Source: Promicromonospora sp. AC04 (GTDB lineage Bacteria; Actinomycetota; Actinomycetes; Actinomycetales; Cellulomonadaceae). Taken from it: a DNA stretch of 64,000 nt. A program made the position numbers and the translations under genes. The notes beneath the pieces are model-generated. The model was not told where the DNA came from. It saw nothing but the letters and a program-made list of their open reading frames with translations, and made no database searches. The stretch's first letter is position 1, and every line of letters begins with the position of its first letter. Shown piece by piece: positions 1-8,375 of the stretch. Where the stretch lies: NCBI RefSeq assembly GCF_003058225.1, contig NZ_QBUG01000001.1:620001-684000 (forward strand), written 5' to 3'.

Positions 1-594
1 GAGGCCGCGGCCCCGCTGCTCTGCGCCGGCATCACCACGTACTCGCCGCTGGCGCACTGGAACGCCGGCCCCGGCAAGAAGGTCGCCGTCGTCGGCCTGG
101 GCGGCCTCGGCCACCTGGCCGTCAAGATCGCCGCCGCAAAGGGCGCCGAGGTGACCGTGCTGTCGCAGTCGCTGTCCAAGCAGGCCGACGGCCTCGCGTT
201 CGGCGCCAAGGACTACTACGCCACCAGCGACCCGGCCACCTTCACCGAGCTGGCGAACACGTTCGACCTGATCATCAACACGGTCTCCAGCGCCGACCTC
301 GACCTGAACGCCTACCTGTCGCTGCTGCGCCTGGACGGCACCCTGGTGAACGTCGGAGCCCCGGCCCAGCCGCTGCCGGTCTCGGTGTTCGCCCTCTTCG
401 GCAACCGGCGCTCGTTCGCCGGCTCCGGCATCGGCAGCATCGCGGAGACGCAGGAGATGCTCGACTTCTGCGCCGAGCACGGCGTCGCGCCCGAGATCGA
501 GGTGATCGGCGCCGAGCAGATCAACGACGCCTACGAGCGCGTCCTGCGCTCGGACGTCCGGTACCGCTTCGTGATCGACGCCAAGACCTTCTGA
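1..594 (+). CDS. NAD(P)-dependent zinc alcohol dehydrogenase, 3' part only
   Basis: The frame is open from base 1, so the N-terminal part lies outside the window and 197 residues are visible. The visible part starts in the segment [13 protein letters not shown], characteristic of the cinnamyl-alcohol-dehydrogenase/YahK branch of zinc MDR enzymes. The Rossmann nucleotide-binding motif GLGGLGHLA follows at residues 32-40. These enzymes reduce aldehydes to alcohols with NADPH in the cytoplasm; the substrate cannot be read from sequence. The catalytic zinc ligands should lie in the missing half. The gene ends with TGA and is followed by a very strong hairpin, so it is the last gene of its transcript. 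Confidence 0.9.
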   Translation, partial: EAAAPLLCAGITTYSPLAHWNAGPGKKVAVVGLGGLGHLAVKIAAAKGAEVTVLSQSLSKQADGLAFGAKDYYATSDPATFTELANTFDLIINTVSSADLDLNAYLSLLRLDGTLVNVGAPAQPLPVSVFALFGNRRSFAGSGIGSIAETQEMLDFCAEHGVAPEIEVIGAEQINDAYERVLRSDVRYRFVIDAKTF

Positions 595-656
595 GGCCTC
601 GCGGCAAGAGAACCGTCGTCGTGGCCTGAGCTCCACAAGGACGACGACGGCGAACG

Positions 657-702
657 GCCCGGTCGGTCCCACGCCTGCTGCCAGGCGTGGGACCGACCGG
701 GC
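657..702. terminator. Perfect 21-bp stem hairpin, terminator
   Basis: Bases 657-677 pair perfectly with 682-702 around a 4-base loop. It lies 63 bases past the alcohol dehydrogenase stop and about 50 bases past the stop of the convergent LysE gene, so it can serve both. There is no clear U tract, which is common in high-GC actinobacteria. Confidence 0.8.
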
Positions 703-750
703 TCACTCCTTGAGGCCGCCGGCGAGCAGGTCGGCGCACCTGGCCACGAA

Positions 751-1365
751 TCACCGCACACCCTGGACGACAAGGGTGAGGATCATGCCGAGACCGAGCA
801 GGACGAGGAACGCACCGGCGATCCTGGTCAGCCACGGGAGGATGCGGGCGAGCTTGGCGGATGCTCGCTCGGAGCCCAGCATGATGGCGACGAAGAGATC
901 CCACGCGAGCACGATCGTGACCATCCACGCCCCGAACAACACCAGCGAGCCCGGCGACGCGTCGGTGAGGGCGGCAGCGAAGCTGACGTAGGCCAGCGCG
1001 TTCTTCGGGTTGAGCAGGCCCGACGCCAGGCCTAGCCCCAGGTTCCTCACCCAGGTCGTGCGCACGACCCGCTGCTCGGCGAGCTCGGCGCTCGGCCGGG
1101 CGCGGAGGAACACGACCCCGACATAGGTCAGGAACACGCCACCTGCCGCCTGGACGACGTCCAGGATCACCGGACTGGAGATCAGCGACAGCCCGGTGAA
1201 CGCTGCCGCGATGATGATGCCGTTCGCGGACGCGATCCCGACGCAGACGCCGCTCGCGTTCCGCCAGCCGCTGGTCATCGCGGTACGGGCAACGAGGAAG
1301 AAGTCCACCCCCGGGATCAGCAGGGCGAGGAAGTGCGCAACCCCGACGGCAAGAAACTGCTCCAT
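751..1365 (-). CDS. LysE/RhtB-family amino-acid exporter
   Basis: This 204-residue membrane protein opens with MEQFLAVGVAHFLALLIPGVDFFLV, matching the LysE/RhtB family whose first segment carries a PGPD-like turn (here PGVD). About six hydrophobic segments are visible, and the length matches the family's usual 200-210 residues. The segment GLLNPKNALAYVSF carries the conserved NPK(N/A) motif. Such proteins export amino acids or related compounds from the cytoplasm; the substrate is unknown. The ATG at 1365 is chosen because a GGGGAG ribosome site lies just upstream; longer in-frame starts run into the neighbouring AraC gene. The AraC regulator directly upstream on the same strand probably controls it, a common pairing. 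Confidence 0.88.
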   Translation of the reverse strand: MEQFLAVGVAHFLALLIPGVDFFLVARTAMTSGWRNASGVCVGIASANGIIIAAAFTGLSLISSPVILDVVQAAGGVFLTYVGVVFLRARPSAELAEQRVVRTTWVRNLGLGLASGLLNPKNALAYVSFAAALTDASPGSLVLFGAWMVTIVLAWDLFVAIMLGSERASAKLARILPWLTRIAGAFLVLLGLGMILTLVVQGVR

Positions 1366-1442
1366 GTCTCCCCAGAAGCGTCGACTGCAGGACGTCGGCA
1401 AGTCTGGGGCGGCGTCGCCCGCGGGTCTTGAACGAAATTGCG

Positions 1443-2228
1443 TCAGCGCCGGTACAAGCCCGGAGAAGCGGCGACATGGGCTCGGAAGACCCGGTGAAAG
1501 TGGCTCTGATCGGCGAAGCCGAGCGCGTGCGTGGTCTCCGTCAGAGATCGTCCGGCGCGGAGCATCGCGCGCGCGGTGATGACGCGGTCGTTCTGCCGCC
1601 ACGCCACCGGCGAGAACCCGGTGGCCCGCTTCATCGTCCGGATGAGCTGGTACCTGCCCATCCCGACCAGCTCCCCCAGCTCTTCGAGCAGCGGGTTCGA
1701 CTCGTCCTGGTGCAGCCGGTCGAGCACCGGGCGCAGTCGGGCCGCGAGAGCTGCGTCAGTGGTTGGCGCGATCCGACGGCGCGGCTCGAGCGTCGTGCAC
1801 TCGCGCAGGACGCCGCGGAACCCGGCCTCGACTCGTTCGATGCTCGTGTCAGCGAAGAGCAGGTCGTTGATCGCACTGAACCGACGGTGCAGGCCCGGGT
1901 GCCGGAGCACGGTGATGCCGGCCAGGAGGCTGCCTGACGCGACGGGAAGGAGCTGAGCGATCCACTGCTGGTCAGCCTGGATCATCTGGTACTGCCAGCG
2001 CCCGTGCTCGGGATTGCAGGCATGGACGTGCCCGGCGGGGATGAGGACCACGTCGCCCGCGATGAGCGGGACGGGTTCGCACGCGGCGCCGGTGAACGTC
2101 GTCGTGCCGGAGTCGACCAGCCCGACCGAGAAGCGGTCATGGGTGTGCGGGCGGTAGCAGGCGATGTCCTGACAGGACCGCCGCGACTCGAGCTGCGGCA
2201 TGAGCGCGCTGTGCCAGAACTCGGACAT
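1443..2228 (-). CDS. AraC-family transcriptional regulator
   Basis: The protein has 261 residues: an N-terminal cupin-like sensor (about 1-100, with PHTHDRFSVGLVDSG and GDVVLIPAGHVHACNP) and a C-terminal double helix-turn-helix (about 165-261, ending in GFADQSHFHRVFRAHVAASPGLYRR). This is the standard AraC layout. It lies upstream of and in the same direction as the LysE exporter, with 77 bases between them, so it most likely senses the exported compound and regulates that gene. The ligand is unknown. The ATG at 2228 precedes the cupin with normal family length. Confidence 0.9.
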   Translation of the reverse strand: MSEFWHSALMPQLESRRSCQDIACYRPHTHDRFSVGLVDSGTTTFTGAACEPVPLIAGDVVLIPAGHVHACNPEHGRWQYQMIQADQQWIAQLLPVASGSLLAGITVLRHPGLHRRFSAINDLLFADTSIERVEAGFRGVLRECTTLEPRRRIAPTTDAALAARLRPVLDRLHQDESNPLLEELGELVGMGRYQLIRTMKRATGFSPVAWRQNDRVITARAMLRAGRSLTETTHALGFADQSHFHRVFRAHVAASPGLYRR

Positions 2229-2416
2229 CGATCGTCATCCACCTCCGTAGCAGCCGCTTCAGCAACGTCTGTCGGGCGGGTCCGCACTCGCGGGCCACTG
2301 TGGTGGGGATCGACCCGCTTCGCAGTACCGAGTCGCACGGTTGCTCGTGGACATTATCCCCTGGCGACTCGGCGCCCTCCCAGCGATCCGTACCGCCTGG
2401 CCGACCGCAGCACCAG

Positions 2417-2454
2417 CCATGCCGGGGCCCTCTGACGTACTGGCCCCGGCATGG
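2417..2454. terminator. Hairpin terminator after SDR gene
   Basis: A 13-bp perfect stem (2417-2429 with 2442-2454) with a 12-base loop lies 12 bases beyond the stop of the leftward SDR gene. It is placed to end the MDR-SDR transcript before the AraC gene. Confidence 0.65.
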
Positions 2455-2466
2455 CGGACCCGTCGA

Positions 2467-3147
2467 TCAGGCGGGCGGCAGCGCCACGTAGTGACGCTCG
2501 GCGTCGGTCCGCTGTTCGTACAGCTCCCAGTAGACGCGGGCGATGGCGTCCGCCTCGGCGTCGGGCGGACCGGAGCCGATCCACGCGCTGATCGCGACGT
2601 GTGCCGCGTACACGCCTCGCTCCGCGGCAGCCTGGTGGAGGTTGAGCACCCAGTTGCGCAGCGCGGCCGCGGCGGCGTTGATGTTGCCCATCATGGGGAT
2701 CGGGGTGACGGACCCTCCACCGGTGGTGAACAGCAGCGTGCCCGCCCCGCGTTCGAGCATCGCGGGCAACACCTGGTGGGCGGCACGCAGCGCTCCGTTC
2801 AGGTAGAAGTCGATCTGCGGCCGCACGGTGTCCGGCGTCGTCTCCAGCACGCCGGACATCTCGAAGCCCGGGACCGCGGCGTGCACGGCCGGGGAGAACT
2901 CGAGGACGTCGACCTGGCCGAACCGCTCGACGATGCCGGCGAACGCGGCCCGCACCGACTCGGCGTCGAGGATGTCCGCGGCGAACCCCGCCGCCTCGAT
3001 CCCCTGCTCGGCAAGCTGTGCGGCGAGGTCGTCCAGCTTCGCCTGGGTGCGCGCGACGAGCGCGACCGAGAAGCCGTGGGAGCCGAACACCTTTGCGATG
3101 GACAGCCCGAGGCCGGGGCCGGCCCCGACGATGGCGATCGTGGGCAT
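2467..3147 (-). CDS. Divergent SDR-family oxidoreductase lacking the usual catalytic residues
   Basis: The protein has 226 residues with a Rossmann fold opening AIVGAGPGLGLSIAKVF, so it should bind NAD(P). Most short-chain dehydrogenases carry NNAG and a YxxxK pair. Here the NAG position reads EFSP, and the region after the TTGGGS strand reads GNINAAAAALRNW, with no tyrosine or lysine. It may be a reductase with a different mechanism or a non-catalytic NAD(P)-binding protein. It starts one base inside the stop of the upstream MDR gene (TGATG), so the two are co-translated, and both probably answer to the divergent TetR regulator. Confidence 0.82.
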   Translation of the reverse strand: MPTIAIVGAGPGLGLSIAKVFGSHGFSVALVARTQAKLDDLAAQLAEQGIEAAGFAADILDAESVRAAFAGIVERFGQVDVLEFSPAVHAAVPGFEMSGVLETTPDTVRPQIDFYLNGALRAAHQVLPAMLERGAGTLLFTTGGGSVTPIPMMGNINAAAAALRNWVLNLHQAAAERGVYAAHVAISAWIGSGPPDAEADAIARVYWELYEQRTDAERHYVALPPA

Positions 3148-4091
3148 CAGGCGACCTCCACCAGGATCTTGCCGACCGTCCCGGCAGCGAACGCGGCCAG
3201 GGCTTCGGGTCCGGACGCGAGCGGGTAGGTCGCCTGCACCACGGTGCGGACCCGGCCGGCGTCGTGCTCCGCGGCAAGCCGCTCGAGCGTCTCGCGCGTC
3301 GGGTTGGCGTACACCGGGACGACGGTCACGTTCTCCGCCGGGACCTGGTCCGGCGTCTGCAGGAGCGTGGAGACGAGCGTGCCCTTGTCGACGAGAGCAC
3401 CGAGCGCTGCGACGGGGTCGCCGGCGAGGTGCAGGACGACGTCGGCGGGCGACCCGGCGACGTCGGACACCTGGGCGGCGAGGTCGGCGGTGTGGTCGAC
3501 GACGGCCGCCGCGCCCAGCGCGGTCACGTGCGCCGTCTCGACGTCCGTGCTCGCGGTCGCGACGACTCGCGCACCGGCGTGCCGGGCGAGCTGGACGGCA
3601 TAGGAGCCGACGCCGCCGGGCGCGCCGACGACCAGGACGGTCTTGCCCTCCAGGCCGCCCGCGGCCTCGGCCGCCGCGTCCAGCGACGTGAGCGCCGCGG
3701 TGCCCGCGAGGCCGAGCGCGCCGCCGTCGGCGAACGAGATGCCCTCGGGCAGAGGAGCTATCCCGACGGCGACCGGAACCGTCACGTAGTCGCCGAACGA
3801 ACCGTCGCCGAGGTACTCCTTGGTGACGACCCCGAAGACCCGGTCGCCGACGGCGTAGTCGGTGACGCCCTCACCCAGGGCGTCCACGACGCCGGCGAAG
3901 TCCTTGCCGACAACCACGGGGAACCGGTGCTCCATGGCGCCCTGCAGGTAGCCGGCGAGGACGGCCAGGTCGAAGCCGTTGACCGACGCGGCGTGCACGC
4001 GGACGCGCACCTCCCCCGGTCGCGGGTCGGGGATCTCGGTCTCGTGGACCGTCGCCGGCGCTCCGTACTCCGGCATGGCGATGACGCGCAC
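3147..4091 (-). CDS. Zinc-independent MDR oxidoreductase (quinone reductase/zeta-crystallin type)
   Basis: This 314-residue protein has the medium-chain reductase layout: an N-terminal GroES-like domain (SVNGFDLAVLAG, VVVGKDFAGVV) and a Rossmann domain with VVGAPGGVGSYAVQLA. The Cys/His ligands of zinc alcohol dehydrogenases are absent, placing it with NADPH:quinone/enone reductases. The GTG at 4091 is chosen because AGGAG lies about seven bases upstream; the open frame to 4319 would overlap the TetR operators. It is the first gene of a two-gene operon with the SDR, and the promoter region carries two operator-like inverted repeats shared with the TetR gene. It probably detoxifies reactive electrophiles, but this is inferred from family and context. 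Confidence 0.88.
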   Translation of the reverse strand: MRVIAMPEYGAPATVHETEIPDPRPGEVRVRVHAASVNGFDLAVLAGYLQGAMEHRFPVVVGKDFAGVVDALGEGVTDYAVGDRVFGVVTKEYLGDGSFGDYVTVPVAVGIAPLPEGISFADGGALGLAGTAALTSLDAAAEAAGGLEGKTVLVVGAPGGVGSYAVQLARHAGARVVATASTDVETAHVTALGAAAVVDHTADLAAQVSDVAGSPADVVLHLAGDPVAALGALVDKGTLVSTLLQTPDQVPAENVTVVPVYANPTRETLERLAAEHDAGRVRTVVQATYPLASGPEALAAFAAGTVGKILVEVA

Positions 4092-4118
4092 CTGCTCTCT
4101 CCTTCTGGAACCAATATA

Positions 4119-4134
4119 TGGAGGGTGTCCTCCA
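4119..4134. promoter_or_regulatory. Candidate TetR operator, copy 1
   Basis: The 16-mer TGGAGGGTGTCCTCCA has perfect 6-bp arms. It lies between the divergent MDR and TetR genes, 28 bases from the MDR start, and shares TGGAG-N-G-N-GT-NN-TCCA with a second copy 35 bases away. Confidence 0.7.
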
Positions 4135-4153
4135 GTTAGCGTAACCGAAGAAG

Positions 4154-4169
4154 TGGAGTGCGTATTCCA
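4154..4169. promoter_or_regulatory. Candidate TetR operator, copy 2
   Basis: The 16-mer TGGAGTGCGTATTCCA has the same spacing and outer arms as the site at 4119. It ends 16 bases before the TetR start codon, where bound repressor would block the regulator's own transcription. A further TGGAA half-site lies at 4106. Confidence 0.7.
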
Positions 4170-4185
4170 GTTGTACGGTGGCTCC

Positions 4186-4851
4186 GTGAGCACGCCGACG
4201 GGAGAGAACCAGCAGGACAGCGCCACGGGCGCCGAACGGCCCGGGCTGCGCGCCGACGCCGAGCGGAACCGGCAGGCGGTGATCGACGCCGCCGCGGCCG
4301 TGTTCGCGGAGCACGGCACCGATGCGGCGCTCGACGCCGTCGCCCGGCGCGCGGGCGTCGGGATCGCAACGCTCTACCGGCGGTTCCCCACGCGCGACCT
4401 GCTGGTCGAGGCCGTACTGGACGACAAGATGCGGCGGTACGCCGATGACACGGAGAAAGCCGCGGAGCGTGCCCTGACCCAGCCGTGGGACGCGTTCGCG
4501 GGTTACGTCGAGAGCGTCCTTGCCCTGCAGGCGGACGACCCCGCCTTTGCCGACACGCTCCTCGCACCGTTCCACGGGTCGCCCGTGTTTGCCGAGGAGC
4601 ATGCCCGCGCCTTCCGCGCGTCGGTGCGGCTCGTCGAGCGCGCGCGGCTGGCCGGCGCGATCCGGCCCGACTTCAGCCACGTCGACCTCTACCTCGCCGT
4701 CCTCGCCGGTGACGGCGTCGCGCGCGCCACACGCGACCACGGCACCCAGCCCTCACTACGACTCGCCGCATACCTCCTGGACGCATTTCGCGCGGACGCC
4801 GGGCACCGCCCCCTCCCGGCGGTGCCCGACGAGCTACGCCCGGGCCAGTAG
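4186..4851 (+). CDS. TetR-family transcriptional repressor
   Basis: The protein has 221 residues. An N-terminal TetR helix-turn-helix (about 25-75) is recognisable from VIDAAAAVFAEHGTDAALDAVARRAGVGIATLYRRFP, followed by an alpha-helical ligand domain. The GTG at 4186 is preferred to longer frames because these would read through the operators and over the divergent MDR gene. It is divergent from the MDR-SDR pair, and two matching 16-bp inverted repeats lie between them, so it very likely represses itself and that operon. The inducer is unknown; electrophiles or aldehydes would fit the target genes. Confidence 0.9.
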   Translation: MSTPTGENQQDSATGAERPGLRADAERNRQAVIDAAAAVFAEHGTDAALDAVARRAGVGIATLYRRFPTRDLLVEAVLDDKMRRYADDTEKAAERALTQPWDAFAGYVESVLALQADDPAFADTLLAPFHGSPVFAEEHARAFRASVRLVERARLAGAIRPDFSHVDLYLAVLAGDGVARATRDHGTQPSLRLAAYLLDAFRADAGHRPLPAVPDELRPGQ

Positions 4852-4864
4852 TCGTCCTTGTACG

Positions 4865-7462
4865 TCAGTTCACGGGACTCCCGGCGTAGGGCACCACGAG
4901 CTGGTGCACGCCGTGGCCGACCTCGCGGCGCCCGTCGCCGGGCAGGTTGACGGTGGCGGTGCAGCCGACGGGCACCCGCAGGCTCACGTGCATGGACCCA
5001 TCGCTCAGCCGCCAGTCGATCGACGCCTCGCCGTACGGCGTCACGTGCGTCGCGCCGGCGCTCGTGAAGGTGCCGCCGGGGCGCGGGGAGAAGTCGATGG
5101 TCCGGTAGCCCGGCTCGGCCGGCGCCAGGCCGGCCACCACCCGGTGCAGCCAGTCGGCGACGGCGCCGAGCGCATAGTGGTTGAAGGACGTCATCGTCGG
5201 CGAGTTGACGGTGCCGTCGGGCATGAGGCTGTCCCAGCGCTCCCACGTCGTGGTGCCGCCCATGAGCACGGTGTACAGCCAAGAGGGGCACTCGGTGTGC
5301 TGGAGCAGCCGGTAGGCCTCGTCCAGGTGACCGCCGATCGTGAGCGCGTCGCACACCACGGGTGTCCCCGCGAAGCCCGTGGCGATCCGCCCCTCGGCGT
5401 CGCGCACGAGCTCGGCGAGGCGCGCGGTGCCACGCGCCCGCGCCGCGTCGTCCGGCCACAGGCCGAAGACCGTGGTCAGCGCGTACGCGGTCTGCGAGTC
5501 GCTCGTCAGGCGGCCGTCGGGGAGCACGTACTCGGCCGCGTAGGCCTTCAGCACGTCGTCGGCGACCGACGACCAGCGGTGCGCCGCCCCGTCCTCGCCG
5601 AGCGTGGCGGCGATCGCCGCGAGGCGTCGCGCGGAGTGTTCGAAGTACGCGGTCGCGACGAGGTAGCGGTCCGTCGCCGACTCGAACGGGTTCTCCGGCG
5701 GCGCCGCGGGATCGAGCCAGTCCCCGAGCTGCTCGGTGTCGTGGCAGATGCGACCCGGGCCGGCCCCGCGTTCGACGTGCTCCATCCACCGGACGGCGCT
5801 GCGGAACTGGGTCCGCAGGAGGCCCTCGTCGGCGGTGGAACGGTGCAGGGCGTCCGGGGTCAGGACGGCCACGTCGCCCCACAGGGCCATCGGGTCCTTG
5901 GGCAGGCTGGTGAACGGCTCGAGGTCGAAGTACGGGACGTACGGCGGGACCCAGTCGAGCTCAGCCTGCTCGGCGGCGAGGTCCTGCAGCCACGATGCCA
6001 GCATCCCGGTGACGTCGTACAGGAACGCCGCCGTGGGCGCGAAGACCTGCAGGTCACCGGTCCACCCGAGCCGCTCGTCCCGCTGCGGGCAGTCGGTCGG
6101 GAGGTCGACGAAGTTGGAGCGCAGGCTCCAGACCACGTTCTCGTGCAGGCGGTCGACCAGTGGTTCGGAGCTCCGGAACCAGCCGAGCCGCCGCATGTCC
6201 GTGTGCAGGACCCGCGAGACGACATGCTCCGGCCGCAGGTCACCGACCCAGCCGGTGATCTCGGCGTAGCGGTAGCCGTGGATGGTGAATCGCGGCTCCC
6301 ACTCCACGGGAGCGCCCGGCAGGACGAGCACGTCGGTCACCTCAGCGGTGCGGAGCGGCGCGAGGCAGAGCTCGCCGCCCTCGAGCACCTCGGCGTGCCG
6401 GACGCGGATCCGCCGCCCGGCGGGCCCGTCGGCCCGGAGGCGCAACCGGCCTGAGTGGTTCTGGCCGAAGTCCAGGAGCCACCGGCCGTCGCCCTTGTCC
6501 GTGATCGTGGTCGGGGCCAGCTCCTCCGTGCAGCGCACGGCGGGGCCCGACGGCGCGACGAGCTCCCCGCGCCTCGGGAGGATCTCCACCGGCCCCCAGC
6601 CCTCGGCCGCGAAGCCGGGGCGCGACCACGACTCGTCGTGCAGCCGCGCGTCGAACGTCTCGCCGTCGTAGAGACCGGCGGCGAGCACCGGGCCCGGTCC
6701 CGCGCTCCACGTCCCGTCCGACGCGATCGTGACGAGGCGCCCGTCCTCGGTGACGACCTCCAGCTGGACCAGGGCCGCGAGCCGGTCACCGTAGATGTCC
6801 GGGACCGCTTCGCCGAACCCGAGTCGTCCGCGCCACCAGCCGTCGGCCAGCCACACGCCGATCGCGTTCGCCCCGGGCCGGACGTGCGCCGTCGCGTCGA
6901 ACGTGGCGTAGCGCAGGCGGTGGTGGTAGCTGGTCCAGCCGGGTGTGAGCTCCTCGTCCCCCACCCGCTCGCCGTTGATCTCGACCTGGGCGAGACCGTG
7001 CGCCGTGACGTAGAGCCGGGCGCGCCGCACCGCCGCGGGCACCTGGAACTCGACCCGGAGGCGGCCTGGCGCACGCCCGCTCACCCCGGGTTCCGCCGGA
7101 CCGACCATCGCGGCGGACCAGTCGGCCGGATCAAGGAGGCCGACCTCTGCCTGACCCGCCTCGCTCCAGGGTCCCCACGCCGTCCCGTCGAAGAGCCGCA
7201 CGCGGACCGCTGCCGACTCCCGCGAGCGCAGCGGCCGCGCGGGCCACGGGACCAGGACCTGGTCCGAGTCGTCGGCGCGATGCGTGCTGACCGTGGTGCC
7301 GCCGTCGGGGGACGTGACCGTGACCTCCAGCTCGGCGGCGTGCTGGCGGTAGCCGGCGGGCGCCTCGGCGACCGTCCACGACAGCCGGGGCTCGGGCTCG
7401 CCGATGCCCAGCCGGGCGGCGCCGTGGTGCTCGAACGTCGGCGCTGTGGCACAAGGGGTCAC
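4865..7462 (-). CDS. GH78 alpha-L-rhamnosidase
   Basis: The 865-residue protein has the multi-domain layout of bacterial GH78 enzymes: an N-terminal beta-sandwich region, a second sandwich (AHGLAQVEINGERVGDEELTPGW), the (alpha/alpha)6 catalytic barrel with DCPQRDERLGWTGDLQVF near residues 455-472, and a C-terminal sandwich. The acidic residues of that motif and the later TTTWERWDSL include the expected catalytic acid and base. It removes terminal L-rhamnose from glycosides. There is no signal peptide, so it acts in the cytoplasm on imported substrate. The GTG at 7462 is chosen because it overlaps the stop of the upstream esterase by four bases (GTGA). It is the last gene of the MFS-esterase-rhamnosidase operon. 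Confidence 0.93.
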   Translation of the reverse strand: MTPCATAPTFEHHGAARLGIGEPEPRLSWTVAEAPAGYRQHAAELEVTVTSPDGGTTVSTHRADDSDQVLVPWPARPLRSRESAAVRVRLFDGTAWGPWSEAGQAEVGLLDPADWSAAMVGPAEPGVSGRAPGRLRVEFQVPAAVRRARLYVTAHGLAQVEINGERVGDEELTPGWTSYHHRLRYATFDATAHVRPGANAIGVWLADGWWRGRLGFGEAVPDIYGDRLAALVQLEVVTEDGRLVTIASDGTWSAGPGPVLAAGLYDGETFDARLHDESWSRPGFAAEGWGPVEILPRRGELVAPSGPAVRCTEELAPTTITDKGDGRWLLDFGQNHSGRLRLRADGPAGRRIRVRHAEVLEGGELCLAPLRTAEVTDVLVLPGAPVEWEPRFTIHGYRYAEITGWVGDLRPEHVVSRVLHTDMRRLGWFRSSEPLVDRLHENVVWSLRSNFVDLPTDCPQRDERLGWTGDLQVFAPTAAFLYDVTGMLASWLQDLAAEQAELDWVPPYVPYFDLEPFTSLPKDPMALWGDVAVLTPDALHRSTADEGLLRTQFRSAVRWMEHVERGAGPGRICHDTEQLGDWLDPAAPPENPFESATDRYLVATAYFEHSARRLAAIAATLGEDGAAHRWSSVADDVLKAYAAEYVLPDGRLTSDSQTAYALTTVFGLWPDDAARARGTARLAELVRDAEGRIATGFAGTPVVCDALTIGGHLDEAYRLLQHTECPSWLYTVLMGGTTTWERWDSLMPDGTVNSPTMTSFNHYALGAVADWLHRVVAGLAPAEPGYRTIDFSPRPGGTFTSAGATHVTPYGEASIDWRLSDGSMHVSLRVPVGCTATVNLPGDGRREVGHGVHQLVVPYAGSPVN

Positions 7463-8355
7463 GACGATCTCCGGGACTCGAGGTGGTGGTTGCCCCACAT
7501 GTCCGTGCTCATCCCTGCCGTGGGTGGTTCGTGCGCCTCGCCGATCAGGTCCGAGTGGGTAAGCCAGGCGACGATGCGGTGCATCGTGCGCTGGGCGCCG
7601 GGCGATCCGATCTGGTTGAGGTGCCCGTGCCCGACGCCGACCTCCCGGACGACCGTGACATCCACGCCCGCCTCCGCGAGGGCTGCGCCATAAGCCTCCC
7701 CCGACGCACGCAGGCCGTCCAGGTCGGAGTTGACGATCAGGGTGGGCGGCAGTCCATCGAGCGCGCCGTTGGCCGGGAACGCATACGGGTGCTTGAGCAG
7801 GGCCTCCTGACCGACATAGTTCAGGTTCAGGTCCCGGCTTGCCTCGGGGGTGAACTGCTCCTCCCGGGGCAGCCGCGCCACCTTCGCCCGGAGCTCGCTC
7901 GATGCCGGGGGCAGCTCGTCGTGCAGCACCGGGTACACGAGCACGTTCGACCGCGGCAGGCGGCCGCTTCCGTCGCGGACCTGCATCGTGACGGAAGCTG
8001 CGAGGTTGCCGCCGGCGCTCCCGCCCCCGAGGTGCCAGCGCTCCGGTGCGACACCGAGCCGATGCTCGCCGGCGGCCCAGGTCCACGCGGCCAGGACGTC
8101 GTCGGTGAGCACGGGGAAGTGCACGCCGTCAAGCGCGAGCCGGTAGTCGACCGAGACCGTGGTGATCCCCGCTTCCGCGAGGCGACGGCCGACCCCGTCC
8201 GCCTCCGGCACGTCCAGGTCGCCCAGGTAGAAGGCCCCGCCGTGCAGCCACACCAGGCCGACACCGATCGGGTCCACGGGCTCGTAGAGGCGGACGGGTA
8301 CGGGGCCGTGCGGGCCCGGGATGCTGTCCTCGCTGACGCGGATGGCAGTGCTCAT
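7459..8355 (-). CDS. HSL-type alpha/beta hydrolase (esterase)
   Basis: The protein has 298 residues with the hormone-sensitive-lipase signatures: the oxyanion motif WLHGGAF, nucleophile elbow GGGSAGG, acid NSDLDGLRASGE and histidine in VGVGHGHLN. It hydrolyses carboxylic esters in the cytoplasm. It lies between a sugar-type MFS transporter and a rhamnosidase, overlapping the latter by four bases. It may therefore remove acyl groups from imported rhamnosides before the glycosidase acts, but that role is inferred from context. The ATG at 8355 has a weak GGAG site upstream and gives normal family length. Confidence 0.9.
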   Translation of the reverse strand: MSTAIRVSEDSIPGPHGPVPVRLYEPVDPIGVGLVWLHGGAFYLGDLDVPEADGVGRRLAEAGITTVSVDYRLALDGVHFPVLTDDVLAAWTWAAGEHRLGVAPERWHLGGGSAGGNLAASVTMQVRDGSGRLPRSNVLVYPVLHDELPPASSELRAKVARLPREEQFTPEASRDLNLNYVGQEALLKHPYAFPANGALDGLPPTLIVNSDLDGLRASGEAYGAALAEAGVDVTVVREVGVGHGHLNQIGSPGAQRTMHRIVAWLTHSDLIGEAHEPPTAGMSTDMWGNHHLESRRSS

Positions 8356-8375
8356 GGTGCTCCTGTTGCGGTGTT

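Noticed and set aside
703-750. Short reading frame ending ADLLAGGLKE on the minus strand, after the LysE stop
   Set aside because: It is only about 15 codons and has no start; it may be a relic of a gene's 3' end, but this cannot be supported.
4520-6454. 644-codon open frame on the plus strand
   Set aside because: It lies antisense to the well-supported GH78 gene, and its Arg/Pro/His-rich product has no recognisable domain; long open antisense frames are expected in very GC-rich DNA.
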